From assembly GCF_003316695.1 (NCBI RefSeq), contig NZ_PDKB01000010.1, positions 38,574 through 102,573 on the forward strand: a stretch of 64,000 bases of DNA. The letters are read 5' to 3'. Under the pieces are notes generated by a model. That model was not told where the DNA came from. It did not search any database and worked only from the letters and a program-made list of their open reading frames with translations. Position numbers and translations under genes: made by a program. Below are positions 1 to 9,669 of this stretch, piece after piece; position 1 is the first letter of the stretch; each line of letters begins with the position of its first letter. Source of the stretch: Aliarcobacter vitoriensis (lineage in GTDB: Bacteria; Campylobacterota; Campylobacteria; Campylobacterales; Arcobacteraceae).

Positions 1-64
1 TATAAATTTAATGTTGATACATTACCAATTTATAATCTTCCAGCAGTATAAAAAAGGAGAATAT

Positions 65-946
65 TTGAGAGTAAGCGTTCCAGCTACAAGTGCAAATTTA
101 GGACCAGGATTCGATTGTTTAGGTTTAGCAGTAAGTTTAAAAAATCAAGTAATTATAAAACCAGCAAAATTTCACAGTGTATCATTAAAAGGTGAAGGTT
201 CAAATAACCCAGCACTAAAAGATAACAATATGTTTATCTCTATTTTTAATGATTTTTATTATAACTTGACACAGAAAAAAAGACATTTTAGATTTGAATT
301 TTTTAATGAAATTCCACTTTCAAGGGGGCTTGGAAGTTCATCAGCTGTTATTGTATCAGCAATAGCTAGTGCTTATGCGATTGAAGGAATTAAAGTAGAT
401 AAAAATAAATTGTTAAATTTATCTTTAGCTTATGAAAGTCATCCAGATAATATAACACCAGCTGTTATGGGTGGTTTTAATGTTGCTTGTGTTCAAGAAA
501 ATGAAGTTAAATATATAAATAAATCTATTCCAAAAAGTTTAAAAGCTGTAATAGTTGTACCAAATAGACCTATTTCAACACAATTATCAAGAAAAACATT
601 GCCATTTAAATATTCAAAAGAAGATGCTGTATTTAATATATCTCACTCTTCACTTTTAACGGCAGCATTTATGAGTGAGAATTGGGATATGCTAAAACAT
701 GCTTCACAAGATGTAATTCATCAAAAATATAGAATGAAACATATGCCAGAGCTTTTTGAAGTTCAAAAAACATCTTTAAAAAGTGGTTCATTGATGAGTA
801 CATTATCAGGGTCTGGTTCAACACTATTTTCCATTGCTTATAGCGAAGATGCAAATAAAATTGAACAAGCTTTAAAAGAAAAATTTCCACATTTTAGAGT
901 TTTTACAGTAGATTTTGATAATTATGGTGTAAAAATTGAAATTTAG
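65..946 (+). CDS. thrB: Homoserine kinase
   Basis: Phosphorylates L-homoserine with ATP, the step before threonine synthase (thrC is at 25.2-26.7 kb). It is a cytoplasmic GHMP-family kinase of 293 aa, the usual length. The N-terminus [18 protein letters not shown] is the typical family start, and the ATP loop [11 protein letters not shown] lies at about residues 83-93, followed by ESHPDN and the late LSGSGSTLF. The frame is open from base 11, but I choose the TTG at 65: an AAGGAGA ribosome site sits at 54-60 and family proteins begin just there. It is followed after 37 bases by ylxR and infB, the same order as in Campylobacter. The upstream promoter is outside the window or in its first bases. 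Confidence 0.95.
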   Translation: MRVSVPATSANLGPGFDCLGLAVSLKNQVIIKPAKFHSVSLKGEGSNNPALKDNNMFISIFNDFYYNLTQKKRHFRFEFFNEIPLSRGLGSSSAVIVSAIASAYAIEGIKVDKNKLLNLSLAYESHPDNITPAVMGGFNVACVQENEVKYINKSIPKSLKAVIVVPNRPISTQLSRKTLPFKYSKEDAVFNISHSSLLTAAFMSENWDMLKHASQDVIHQKYRMKHMPELFEVQKTSLKSGSLMSTLSGSGSTLFSIAYSEDANKIEQALKEKFPHFRVFTVDFDNYGVKIEI

Positions 947-983
947 CAATTTTTTATGATTAAGAAAATTTTAGGTATAATGT

Positions 984-1250
984 TTGGCTAATTTAAAAAT
1001 AATCTTAAGAACTTGCATTTTTTGTAGAGGAAAATTTGAGCAAAAAGAGCTAATAAGATTGAAATGTTTAAATAAAAAATTATCACTTTATGATAATTTT
1101 GGAAGAAGCTTTTATATTTGTGAACCTTGCAGTTTAGGAACAGACAATATAAAAGATAGTAAGAGATTTGAAAAAGCACTTTGTAAAGAGTGTAAAAATA
1201 AAGATGAGTATGTTATACAACTTAAGGAGATTCTAACAGATGTCAGATAA
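984..1250 (+). CDS. ylxR: YlxR-family (DUF448) RNA-binding protein
   Basis: A small basic protein of 88 aa of the YlxR/DUF448 family, which is found beside infB in many bacteria and is thought to bind RNA or act as a nucleoid-linked regulator. The sequence shows the CIFC motif near residue 11, the GRSFYICEPC segment (family GRGaYvC) and a second Cys pair, CKEC, near residue 67, so metal binding is possible. The start is a TTG at 984. The end overlaps the infB start by 11 bases, indicating translational coupling. The exact function is not settled for the family. Confidence 0.85.
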   Translation: MANLKIILRTCIFCRGKFEQKELIRLKCLNKKLSLYDNFGRSFYICEPCSLGTDNIKDSKRFEKALCKECKNKDEYVIQLKEILTDVR

Positions 1251-3915
1251 AGTAAGAGTTTTTGAGATTGCAGAAGAAGCTGGTTCAACTAGTGCTGAAG
1301 TAATGCAAAAAGCAAAAGAGTTAGGGATAGATTTAAAAACAGCACAAGCAACTGTAACATTTGAAGATGCTGAAGAGATTACACAATATATTATGACAGG
1401 TAAAAGTTCAAGATTGAAAAAAGTATCTACGCCAAAGATTGTGAAAGCAAAAAAAGAGAATATTGCTGAAGATAATATAATTGAAAGCATAGAAGAAGTA
1501 GAAGTTGAAGAAATTTCATCTGAAGTAAAACCTAAAGAAACAGTAAAAAAAGTTGAAGTTAAAAAACCAGTAATCGCAAAACCAAATGTAAAAACTCAAT
1601 TAAATGACTCAGTTTTAGATGAAAAAGAGACACAAGATAGTCAAAATAAAATAATGCCAAAGAGAAAAGGTTTGGTGATTATTAAAAAGAAAAGACCAAA
1701 TGAAGAAGTTGTTAATGAAATTAAAATAGAAGAAACGGCTAATAAAAAACCTCTAAAATCTTTAAGTGATATATTTGGAGATGATGATAACACTGCATCA
1801 ACAAATGAACGACAATTTAAAAGTCAAAATCAAGAAGAATTAAATAGACAAAGAATAAAAAAAGAAAAGAAAAAAACTGCTGTGAAAGCTCAAGATCATG
1901 GGAAAAGATTAGATGTCGCTAGAAATTATGATGAATTCTCAAGTAGTGAAGATTCACTTTTAGGAGAAGAAGTAGTTTTACTTGATATGGATTTAAGTGA
2001 TACTTATAAAATATTTGATGAGCCAAAGCCAGTAAATACTACAAATCATTCAAGAAGTTCTAAACCAGCTGCATTTGGTAATACACCAGTTGGACTTCAA
2101 AGAGGAAAAAGAAAGAAGAGAGTTATAAGAGTCCAAGAAAAACTTGAAATAAAAGAGGTAACAATTCCTGAGGATATAAGAGTTTATGAGTTTGCAGAAG
2201 CTTGTGGAAAATCTCCAGCGGATGTTATAAAAGTTTTATTTAGCCTTGGTATGATGGTTACAAAAAATGACTTTTTGAAACAAGATGAACTTGAAATTCT
2301 TGGAGAAGAATTTGGAATATCTGTAACAGTTAAAGATGCTTTAGAAGATGTAAATTATGAGGAAAATTATGATGAAGAAATTGATACAAGTTCTTTTGTG
2401 ATAAGACCTCCAGTTGTAACTATTATGGGGCATGTTGATCATGGTAAAACATCACTTTTAGATAAAATTAGAAGCTCTAAAGTAGCTGCAGGAGAAGCTG
2501 GTGGAATTACTCAACATATTTCATCATATACAGTTATAAAAAATGGGCAAAAAATTACTTTTGTTGATACTCCAGGTCACGAAGCATTTTCATCTATGAG
2601 AACAAGAGGAGCAAATGTTACGGATATTATTATTATCGTTGTTGCTGCTGATGATGGAGTAAAAACTCAAACTGAAGAAGTTATTTCTCATGCAAAAGCT
2701 AGTGGTTGTCCAATAATTGTGGCTATGAATAAAATGGATAAAGAAACAGCAAATCCAGATATGGTAAAAGCTCAAATGGCTGAAAAAAACCTAACTCCTG
2801 TTGATTGGGGTGGCGATATAGAGTTTATTCCTGTTTCAGCTAGAACGGGTGATGGAATAGAAGATTTATTAGAAAATATTTTAATACAGTCAGAATTATT
2901 AGAACTAAAAGCTGATCCTACTGCAAAAGCAAAAGCAACTGTTATTGAATCATCTTTAGAAAAAGGAAGAGGACCAGTTGCAAATATTATTGTACAAAAT
3001 GGAACTTTAAGAGTTGGAGATAATATAGTTTGTGATACAACTTTTGGAAGAGTAAAAGCTATTACAAATGATATGGGTGAAATTGTAAAAGAACTTGGAC
3101 TTAGTGAAACTGGAACTGTTTTAGGACTTAATGAAGTTCCTACAACTGGATCTAGTCTGATTGCTATGGATAGTGAAAAAGAAGTAAGAGATATCGCAAC
3201 TACTAGAGCTGAACATGCACGTGCAAAAGAGTTATCAAAATCTACAAAAGTTTCTCTTGAAGAGATGAGTGGATTAATAGCAGAAGGTAAAATCAAACAA
3301 CTACCAGTTATTATAAAAGCTGATGTTGGCGGGTCATTAGAAGCTATTAAAGGTTCATTAGAAAAAATTGCAAATGATGAAGTAAAAGTAAAAGTTGTTC
3401 ATTCTGCTGTTGGTGGAATTACGGAGTCTGATATTGTATTGGCAAGTGCTAGTGAAGGTTGTATAATTTTAGGATTTAATGTAAGACCAACTGGAGCAGT
3501 TAAAGCAAAAGCAAAAGCTGATGGAGTAGAGATAAATACGTATTCAATCATTTATGATTTACTTGATGATGTAAAAGATGCATTGTCTGGAATGATGAGT
3601 GCAGTTATTAGAGAAGAGAATACTGGACAAGCTGAAGTTAGAGATACATTTGTTGTTCCAAAAATTGGAACAGTTGCTGGATGTTTAGTAACAGATGGAA
3701 AAGTAATCAGAGGTGGTCATGCTAGAATTATTAGAGATGGTGTTGTTACATACACAGGTAAAATATCATCATTAAAACGATTTAAAGATGATGTTAAAGA
3801 AGTTGTAAATGGATTTGAATGTGGTATTATGTTTGAAAAATTTAATGATATTAAAGTTGGAGATTATATAGAAACATTTATTCAAATTGAAGAGAAAGTT
3901 TCAATAGATAACTAA
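1240..3915 (+). CDS. infB: Translation initiation factor IF-2
   Basis: GTPase that brings initiator tRNA to the 30S subunit and promotes 50S joining. The 891 aa show an N-terminal IF2-N domain (about residues 3-48), a long Lys/Glu-rich low-complexity linker, a second IF2-N domain (about 308-358), then the GTPase: G1 GHVDHGKT near 398, DTPGHE near 444, NKMD near 497 and VSARTG near 530, followed by domains II to IV. The ATG lies inside the end of ylxR, and the stop overlaps the rbfA start (TAATG). This sits in the conserved ylxR-infB-rbfA-rimP translation operon. Confidence 0.98.
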   Translation: MSDKVRVFEIAEEAGSTSAEVMQKAKELGIDLKTAQATVTFEDAEEITQYIMTGKSSRLKKVSTPKIVKAKKENIAEDNIIESIEEVEVEEISSEVKPKETVKKVEVKKPVIAKPNVKTQLNDSVLDEKETQDSQNKIMPKRKGLVIIKKKRPNEEVVNEIKIEETANKKPLKSLSDIFGDDDNTASTNERQFKSQNQEELNRQRIKKEKKKTAVKAQDHGKRLDVARNYDEFSSSEDSLLGEEVVLLDMDLSDTYKIFDEPKPVNTTNHSRSSKPAAFGNTPVGLQRGKRKKRVIRVQEKLEIKEVTIPEDIRVYEFAEACGKSPADVIKVLFSLGMMVTKNDFLKQDELEILGEEFGISVTVKDALEDVNYEENYDEEIDTSSFVIRPPVVTIMGHVDHGKTSLLDKIRSSKVAAGEAGGITQHISSYTVIKNGQKITFVDTPGHEAFSSMRTRGANVTDIIIIVVAADDGVKTQTEEVISHAKASGCPIIVAMNKMDKETANPDMVKAQMAEKNLTPVDWGGDIEFIPVSARTGDGIEDLLENILIQSELLELKADPTAKAKATVIESSLEKGRGPVANIIVQNGTLRVGDNIVCDTTFGRVKAITNDMGEIVKELGLSETGTVLGLNEVPTTGSSLIAMDSEKEVRDIATTRAEHARAKELSKSTKVSLEEMSGLIAEGKIKQLPVIIKADVGGSLEAIKGSLEKIANDEVKVKVVHSAVGGITESDIVLASASEGCIILGFNVRPTGAVKAKAKADGVEINTYSIIYDLLDDVKDALSGMMSAVIREENTGQAEVRDTFVVPKIGTVAGCLVTDGKVIRGGHARIIRDGVVTYTGKISSLKRFKDDVKEVVNGFECGIMFEKFNDIKVGDYIETFIQIEEKVSIDN

Positions 3916-4283
3916 TGAAAAGTATAAATCTTCAAAGAACAGAATCTTTATTGATGGAGTTAATTCCACAAGCTTTATCTCAACTAGCTGATAGTAGAAT
4001 TAACTCATTACCAATTACAGGTGTTAATTGTAAAAATGGTAAATATGATGCTATTGTTTACTTTGATGGAAGCGATTTTAATAAAGAAGAAACAAAAGCA
4101 GTAATTCAAGCTTTAAATAAAGCAAATGGTAGAATAAAAAGTGATGTTTTAGCAAGTACAAGTTGGTATAAGTGTCCAAATTTTAAATTTGAAGCAGATA
4201 CAACTTTGGAAAAATCAAAACATCTTGAAGATTTATTTGCTCAAATAAAAAAAGATAAAAATAAAAAAAGTGATGAAGAATGA
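3915..4283 (+). CDS. rbfA: 30S ribosome-binding factor A
   Basis: Cold-adaptation and 16S rRNA maturation factor that binds the 30S subunit near helix 1. The protein is 122 aa, with the N-terminal [18 protein letters not shown] helix typical of the family and a small KH-like fold, ending in a Lys/Asp/Glu-rich tail. The ATG overlaps the infB stop and the end overlaps rimP by 4 bases, so all three are probably translated in a coupled way. Identification rests on family resemblance plus the conserved infB-rbfA-rimP order; RbfA is a weakly conserved family in Campylobacterota. Confidence 0.9.
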   Translation: MKSINLQRTESLLMELIPQALSQLADSRINSLPITGVNCKNGKYDAIVYFDGSDFNKEETKAVIQALNKANGRIKSDVLASTSWYKCPNFKFEADTTLEKSKHLEDLFAQIKKDKNKKSDEE

Positions 4284-4708
4284 ATTTAGAAGAACAAATA
4301 AGATTAATTGTTGAAAATAATGGTTTAAAACTTTATGATATTGTTACAGTAAGAGAAAATGATAGAAATGTTTTTAGAGTTGTTGTAACTTCTCCTGAAG
4401 GAATTAATCTTGATAAATGTGCAGAAGTTTCAAGAATGATATCTCCAATTTTAGATATTGAAGAACCAATGAATGGAGTTTATAATTTAGAAGTAAGTTC
4501 TCCTGGAATTGAAAGAAAACTAAAGAAAAAAGAGCATTTTATTGCAAGTGTTGGTGAACTTATAAAAGTTAAAAACCTTGGAACTGAAGTCCTAAAAGGT
4601 AAACTTTTCAAAGCTGATGAAGAAAAGATAGTAATTCTTACAGAGTTTGGAGAAGAAGAATTAGCTTATGATAATATCCTAAGTGCATCAACATATTTTG
4701 AGTGGTAA
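4280..4708 (+). CDS. rimP: Ribosome maturation factor RimP
   Basis: Assists assembly of the 30S subunit. The protein is 142 aa, close to the usual 140-155. The N-terminal domain ends in the hallmark [14 protein letters not shown] segment (about residues 71-84), followed by the SH3-like C-terminal domain with [14 protein letters not shown]. It starts with ATG overlapping rbfA by four bases and is followed after 12 bases by ribD. Position and sequence agree, so the assignment is secure. Confidence 0.95.
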   Translation: MNLEEQIRLIVENNGLKLYDIVTVRENDRNVFRVVVTSPEGINLDKCAEVSRMISPILDIEEPMNGVYNLEVSSPGIERKLKKKEHFIASVGELIKVKNLGTEVLKGKLFKADEEKIVILTEFGEEELAYDNILSASTYFEW

Positions 4709-4720
4709 GAAAAGAATAAA

Positions 4721-5731
4721 ATGAAAATTGATGATAATTTCTATATGAAATTAGCCATTGATGAGGCTTGGAAATATCAACTTTTAACTTATCCAAATCC
4801 AGCTGTTGGCTGTGTTATTGTAAAAGATGGAAGAATTTTAGCAATAGAAGCACATAAAGAAGCTGGAATGCCACATGCTGAAATAAACGCTTTAAAAACT
4901 GCATTTTTAACAAAAGAATCAAATTCACTTCTAAAAATAAAAAATGATTCAACTGAAATACATAGATTTTTAATGGAAAACCATGATGGTTTTTTTGAAG
5001 ATTGTGAAATTTTTGTAACTTTAGAGCCTTGCAATCATATAGGAAAAACTCCATCTTGCGCAAAACTTTTATCTATTTTAAAACCTAAAAGAGTGATTGT
5101 TAGTGTTGAAGACCCAAATAAACAAGCAAGTGGTGGAATAGAAACCCTAAAAAATGTAAATATTGAAGTTATAATTGGAGTTTTAAAAAAAGAAGGAGAA
5201 AATTTAATTCTTCCTTTTAAAACTTGGCAAAATAAAACTTGTATATTTTTTAAAATGGCACAAACTTTAAATGGAATGATAGACGGTCAAATCTCTACAC
5301 ATAGAGCAAAACTTTATGTGCATACTATAAGAGATAAAATAGACCTCCTTATGGTTGGTGGGAACACTGTAAGAATTGATAAGCCAACTTTAGATACTAG
5401 ATATGTATTTGGTAAAGATCCAGATGTATTTATATATAGTAAAAATAAGGTTTTTAGCCAAAATATACCACTTTTTAATATAGCTAATAGAAAAGTTATA
5501 GTTTCAGATGATTTGTTTAAATTACTTGATTATAAGTTTATTATGGTTGAAGGAGTTTATAATCTTCTTAATATTTTAAAAGATAAGATAGATTTTATTG
5601 TTTTAATTGTAAATCCAAAGATTAGAAGTGGAATAAATGCTATAAATGATATTAATTTAGATTTTGAAATATTACACGAAAATTATTTGGGAGATGAAAA
5701 AATAGTTTTTCTAAAAAGAAAATATATATAA
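4721..5731 (+). CDS. ribD: Bifunctional riboflavin deaminase/reductase RibD
   Basis: Carries out the second and third steps of riboflavin synthesis: deamination of the pyrimidine then NADPH-dependent reduction of the ribosyl side chain. The N-terminal cytidine-deaminase-like domain has zinc motifs HAEINAL (about residue 52) and EPCNHIGKTPSC (about 101-112). The C-terminal reductase domain begins near residue 170 (MAQTLNGMIDG) and contains GGNTVRIDKPTLDTR. At 336 aa it is somewhat shorter than the common 360-370, mostly in the reductase half. It is the last gene of the plus-strand block and ends against a bidirectional terminator. Confidence 0.93.
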   Translation: MKIDDNFYMKLAIDEAWKYQLLTYPNPAVGCVIVKDGRILAIEAHKEAGMPHAEINALKTAFLTKESNSLLKIKNDSTEIHRFLMENHDGFFEDCEIFVTLEPCNHIGKTPSCAKLLSILKPKRVIVSVEDPNKQASGGIETLKNVNIEVIIGVLKKEGENLILPFKTWQNKTCIFFKMAQTLNGMIDGQISTHRAKLYVHTIRDKIDLLMVGGNTVRIDKPTLDTRYVFGKDPDVFIYSKNKVFSQNIPLFNIANRKVIVSDDLFKLLDYKFIMVEGVYNLLNILKDKIDFIVLIVNPKIRSGINAINDINLDFEILHENYLGDEKIVFLKRKYI

Positions 5732-5736
5732 TAAAA

Positions 5737-5765
5737 AACCCAAATCTTTATGATTTGGGTTTAAA
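5737..5765. terminator. Bidirectional intrinsic terminator between ribD and efp
   Basis: A perfect 10-bp stem (AACCCAAATC at 5737-5746 and its complement at 5752-5761) with a 5-base loop. It is flanked by A runs and T runs, so it can stop transcription from both convergent genes. Confidence 0.9.
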
Positions 5766-5778
5766 AGATACTTTAATT

Positions 5779-6339
5779 CTACTTTACTTTTTCTAAGTAT
5801 TCACCAGTTCTTGTATCAACTCTAATAGTCTCACCCTCTAAAATATGAAAAGGTATTTGAACTACTGCTCCAGACTCTAAAGTAGCTGGTTTTCTTCCAC
5901 CTTGAGAATCACCTTTAAAGTTTGGTGGAGTCTCTACAATTTTTAGTTCAACAACCATCGGTGGTTCAACTGTGATAGCTTTACCATTAAAGTACATCAT
6001 ATCACAACTCATACCATCTATAATCCAATCGAATGCTTCACCTACTTGATCATAAGTTAAACCTTCTTGCTCATAAGTTGTTGTATCCATAAATTGTAAC
6101 AATTCACCATCATCATATAAAAATTGCATCTGTTTTTGTTGTAAATTTGGAACTTCGCATTTATCACCAGCATGGAAAGTTTTTTCAATAACTTTTCCAT
6201 TTAAAAATGATTTTATTTTGCATCTAACAAATGCTGCACCTTTTCCTGGTTTTACGTGTTGGTATTCTGTAATTTTATAAGGAATACCATCAACTTCAAT
6301 CTTCAAACCTTTTTTTAATTCACTCATTCCTATTGCCAT
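5779..6339 (-). CDS. efp: Elongation factor P
   Basis: Relieves ribosome stalling at polyproline stretches. The 186 aa comprise the three beta-barrel domains of EF-P. The tip loop [12 protein letters not shown] carries the conserved Lys33, the residue that is modified in some species. The C-terminal [20 protein letters not shown] is the family signature region. No modification genes (epmA/epmB) are in this window. The SD AAGGAGAGAGT overlaps the stop of serA, 9 bases upstream, so efp is the last gene of the pheS-to-efp block. Confidence 0.97.
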   Translation of the reverse strand: MAIGMSELKKGLKIEVDGIPYKITEYQHVKPGKGAAFVRCKIKSFLNGKVIEKTFHAGDKCEVPNLQQKQMQFLYDDGELLQFMDTTTYEQEGLTYDQVGEAFDWIIDGMSCDMMYFNGKAITVEPPMVVELKIVETPPNFKGDSQGGRKPATLESGAVVQIPFHILEGETIRVDTRTGEYLEKVK

Positions 6340-6348
6340 ACTCTCTCC

Positions 6349-7935
6349 TTAAATTTCAGCATAAGCAATAGCTATTGAAGCCTCAAGACTTTCAAGCTCT
6401 GCTATTACTTTTGAACTAGCTTTTTCATCTATTAAAATTACTGCTAAAGCAATACCATCCTTACCTCTTGATAGTCTAAAGTCAGATATATTGATGCCGT
6501 GATTTCCAAGAATATTTCCAACTTTGCCAATAACACCTGGAATATCTTTATTTCTCATAATGATCATTTTACCTTTTGGTTCAATATCAATAGCAAAACC
6601 ATCAAAATCAATAACTCTTTGAACTTCATCTCCAAAAACAGTTCCTGATATAGTTTTAACACCTTTTGAAGTTGTAATTTTTATAGTAACTTTGTTTTTA
6701 TATCCATTGCAATTTGAAGAAGATTTAGTAACTAAATCAATACCTTTTTCTTTTGCTATGAAGTTTGCATTTACATAGTTTACACTTAAACCAGAGCTTA
6801 CGTTTAGTACTCCAACGCTTGCAAAAGTTTGTAGTGAATCAACAAAATCTCCTAATTCACCTTCAGCATTTACTTCAATAGCTCTAATTTCACTTTTACT
6901 TATTTGTGCTAGTAAAAATGCCATTTTTTGAGTTAATTCAATATATGGTTTTACAAAAGATGGTATTTTACTCTCATCAATTGGTAAATTTAAAGCATTT
7001 GGATATGCAATTCCTCTTGCACTTTCTATAGCATTATTAGCACTTTGAACAGATATTTCTCTTTGAGATTCTTTAGTATTTGCACCTAAGTGAGCAGTAA
7101 CAGTAACATTTGGTAAATCTAAAAGAGGATGAGAAGTAGCTGGTTCTTTTTTGAATACATCAATTCCAGCCATAGCAATTTTACCAGATTTTAGATTTTC
7201 CACTAAAGCTTCTTCATTGTACAATCCACCTCTTGCACAATTTATTAAAACAACTCCATCTTTCATTTTTTTAATTTCATCAAAACTTATCATATCAATA
7301 GTTTCTTTGTTTTTTGGAGTATGAATTGTAATAATATCACAAGCTAAAATATCATCAAAATTAGTAGTATATTTTATACCTAAATCTGTAGCTTTTGTTG
7401 AAGGAATATATGGATCATAAGCAATAACATCCATCTCAAAACCTTTTGCTCTTAGTGCTACTCTATGACCAATATTACCAAAACCAATAACACCTAGTTT
7501 TTTTCCATAAAGTTCATTTCCATACCAATCTTCTCTTTTCCAAACTCTATCGTTTTTAAGTTGATTATGAGCATAAGGAAATTTTCTCATACAAGAAAGC
7601 ATATGAGCCATAGTAAGTTCAACTGCTGCTATAGTGTTTGCAGTTGGAACATTCATAGCAATTATTCCTCTTTTACTACAACCATCTATATCAACATTAT
7701 CATAACCAACACCAGCTCTAATAATAGCTTTTAAATTTGTTGCAGCATTTAAAAATTTTTCATCAACATCTGTTGAAGATCTAGTAATTGCAACATCTGC
7801 ATCTTTTATAATATCTAATAGTTTTGTTTTATCAATATCAGCTGCATATACATAATTTATATCTTCTGTATTTTGTAAAATATTTAAACCAGCTTCATGA
7901 ATATGATCACAAACTACAATTGTATTTTTATTCAT
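6349..7935 (-). CDS. serA: D-3-phosphoglycerate dehydrogenase
   Basis: First committed step of serine synthesis: NAD-dependent oxidation of 3-phosphoglycerate. The 528 aa form the long type, with catalytic and NAD domains (LGVIGFGNIGHRVA as the dinucleotide loop, INCARGG with the substrate Arg, and the HLGANTKESQ segment containing the catalytic His), an intervening domain, and a C-terminal ACT domain (about residues 455-528, with RNKDIPGVIGKVGNIL) that normally binds serine for feedback inhibition. It starts 12 bases after rpsA and runs into efp; the same rpsA-serA proximity is known from Campylobacter. Confidence 0.96.
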   Translation of the reverse strand: MNKNTIVVCDHIHEAGLNILQNTEDINYVYAADIDKTKLLDIIKDADVAITRSSTDVDEKFLNAATNLKAIIRAGVGYDNVDIDGCSKRGIIAMNVPTANTIAAVELTMAHMLSCMRKFPYAHNQLKNDRVWKREDWYGNELYGKKLGVIGFGNIGHRVALRAKGFEMDVIAYDPYIPSTKATDLGIKYTTNFDDILACDIITIHTPKNKETIDMISFDEIKKMKDGVVLINCARGGLYNEEALVENLKSGKIAMAGIDVFKKEPATSHPLLDLPNVTVTAHLGANTKESQREISVQSANNAIESARGIAYPNALNLPIDESKIPSFVKPYIELTQKMAFLLAQISKSEIRAIEVNAEGELGDFVDSLQTFASVGVLNVSSGLSVNYVNANFIAKEKGIDLVTKSSSNCNGYKNKVTIKITTSKGVKTISGTVFGDEVQRVIDFDGFAIDIEPKGKMIIMRNKDIPGVIGKVGNILGNHGINISDFRLSRGKDGIALAVILIDEKASSKVIAELESLEASIAIAYAEI

Positions 7936-7947
7936 CAGAAATCCTAC

Positions 7948-9600
7948 TTATTTTATTTGATCTTTTAAAATATCACCAAGAGTCATAGAAGAGTCATCAT
8001 TCACTGATTTTAACATTTCTCTTTCTTGTTGTTGCTCTAATCTTTTTACAGATAATCTAACTCTATTTTTCTTAGTATCAATGTTAATAATTACAGCTTC
8101 AATTTCATCACCATTTTTAACATCATCAATATTTAATGGTCCAAAATCTTCATTTCTGATTAATCCATCAAGATTATTTTCAAGTTTTATGAATACTCCA
8201 AACTCTTTTTTGTCTTTCACTATACCTTTGATAATATCACCAACTTTATAGTTGTCTTGGAATTTTTTAGCTGGTGATTCTGCAATATCTTTTATTGAAA
8301 GAGATATATTTTCTTTTTCTCTATCAATTTTGATAATTTTTACTTCTACTTCGTCACCTTTTTTAAATAATGTTTTACATTTTACATTTGGTTCCCAAGA
8401 AGCTTCCTCATTATGTAACAATCCATCAACTTCACCTAAAGTAACAAATGCACCAAATTCAGTTAAAGTTGCAATTTTACCTTTTAACACATCACCAACT
8501 TTATTAGAATTTATAAATTTTGTAAATGGTTTTTCTTGAAGATTTTTTAAAGATACTCTTAATCTTTTTTGGTCAAAATTTAGTTCAATTACTTCAACAT
8601 TAATTTCATCACCAATATTTAAAATCTCTTTTGGATTTTTAATATTTTTATTCCAAGATAGCTCAGAAATATGTAATAACCCTTCTATATCATTACCTAA
8701 ATCAACAAACGCTCCATAAGATTCAAAATTAGAAACAGTAACAGTGATTGTATCTCCCACTTCTAATTTATCTTTTATCTCTTCCCATGGATTTGATAAA
8801 GCAGCTTTAATTGAAAGGCTTAAGTGTTGTTTTGTTTTATCATAAGATAACACAACAACTGAAACAGTATCACCTTCGCTAAAATAATTTGCAGGATTAA
8901 CTGGTCCTTTGTAAGATATCTCATTATAGTTTACTAAACCATCAATTCCACCTAAATCAACAAACATTCCATAAGAAGTAATTTTTTTAACAATACCATC
9001 AATAGGTGATTTGTTTTCTAAAATTTCAGTTACCTTAGTATCTTTAATTGATTTTGATTCTTCAATTAGTTTTTTTCTTGAAACAATTATAGAAGCTTGA
9101 TTTGTATTTACTTTAATAACTTTAGCTTTTACTGTTTTTCCAATAGCTCCAATAGTTTTCATGTAAGATTGTGCTAGTGGCATAAAATATTCACAACCAT
9201 CTATATCTTCTATTGTAAATCCACCTCTTTGTTTAACAGCTACAACTTTACCTTCTATTGTTACATCTTCAAAATTATCACCATGCGCTTTTACAAAATT
9301 ATCAAATTTTTCTTTTTGAAGAACTTTTTTATGTGAGATATTTGGTCTTTCACCTTTATTCCCCATAAGCATTACAGGGATTGTGTCACCAACTTTATAT
9401 TTTACTTCACCATTTATAGTAATTTCATTTAAAGATAGTAATCCTTCAATTTTTTGACCAACATCAACTAAAACTTTTTCGTCTGTAATTTCAACAATTA
9501 CACCATCAACAACAGAGTTATTCTCTGCTTGTTCAAAAGATTCATTAAGTAGTTGCTCAAAGTCAAATTCTTCGCCTAAATCTATATCATCCATATGCAT
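7948..9600 (-). CDS. rpsA: 30S ribosomal protein S1
   Basis: Binds mRNA upstream of start codons and helps translation initiation. It is 550 aa with six successive S1 (OB-fold) repeats, for example the units containing GMFVDLGGIDGLV, GAFVDLGNDIEGLLHIS and GVFIKLENNLDGLI. The frame is open to a TTG at 9651, but that extension lies over a TATAAT box. I choose the ATG at 9600, preceded by AGAAGG, giving the N-terminus MHMDDIDLGEEFDFE. The gene sits between ispH and serA as in Campylobacter. Confidence 0.95.
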   Translation of the reverse strand: MHMDDIDLGEEFDFEQLLNESFEQAENNSVVDGVIVEITDEKVLVDVGQKIEGLLSLNEITINGEVKYKVGDTIPVMLMGNKGERPNISHKKVLQKEKFDNFVKAHGDNFEDVTIEGKVVAVKQRGGFTIEDIDGCEYFMPLAQSYMKTIGAIGKTVKAKVIKVNTNQASIIVSRKKLIEESKSIKDTKVTEILENKSPIDGIVKKITSYGMFVDLGGIDGLVNYNEISYKGPVNPANYFSEGDTVSVVVLSYDKTKQHLSLSIKAALSNPWEEIKDKLEVGDTITVTVSNFESYGAFVDLGNDIEGLLHISELSWNKNIKNPKEILNIGDEINVEVIELNFDQKRLRVSLKNLQEKPFTKFINSNKVGDVLKGKIATLTEFGAFVTLGEVDGLLHNEEASWEPNVKCKTLFKKGDEVEVKIIKIDREKENISLSIKDIAESPAKKFQDNYKVGDIIKGIVKDKKEFGVFIKLENNLDGLIRNEDFGPLNIDDVKNGDEIEAVIINIDTKKNRVRLSVKRLEQQQEREMLKSVNDDSSMTLGDILKDQIK

Positions 9601-9642
9601 TTTCGTACCTTCTTGTTTACCAGTTTTATTTAAAATAGGACG

Positions 9643-9648
9643 ATTATA
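9643..9648 (-). promoter_or_regulatory. -10 box for rpsA
   Basis: A TATAAT hexamer on the minus strand about 43 bases upstream of the chosen rpsA start, in the short ispH-rpsA gap and overlapping the theoretical longer reading frame. It suggests that rpsA has its own transcript as well as read-through from ispH. No good -35 is visible. Confidence 0.6.
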
Positions 9649-9669
9649 CAAAAAAAAGGCTTAAATTAC

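Noticed and set aside
2772..3296. Open frame of 174 codons antisense to infB
   Set aside because: It lies wholly inside a certain gene, has no SD, and its composition (Ser/Ile/Phe-rich) is what the reverse strand of an AT-rich coding region gives.
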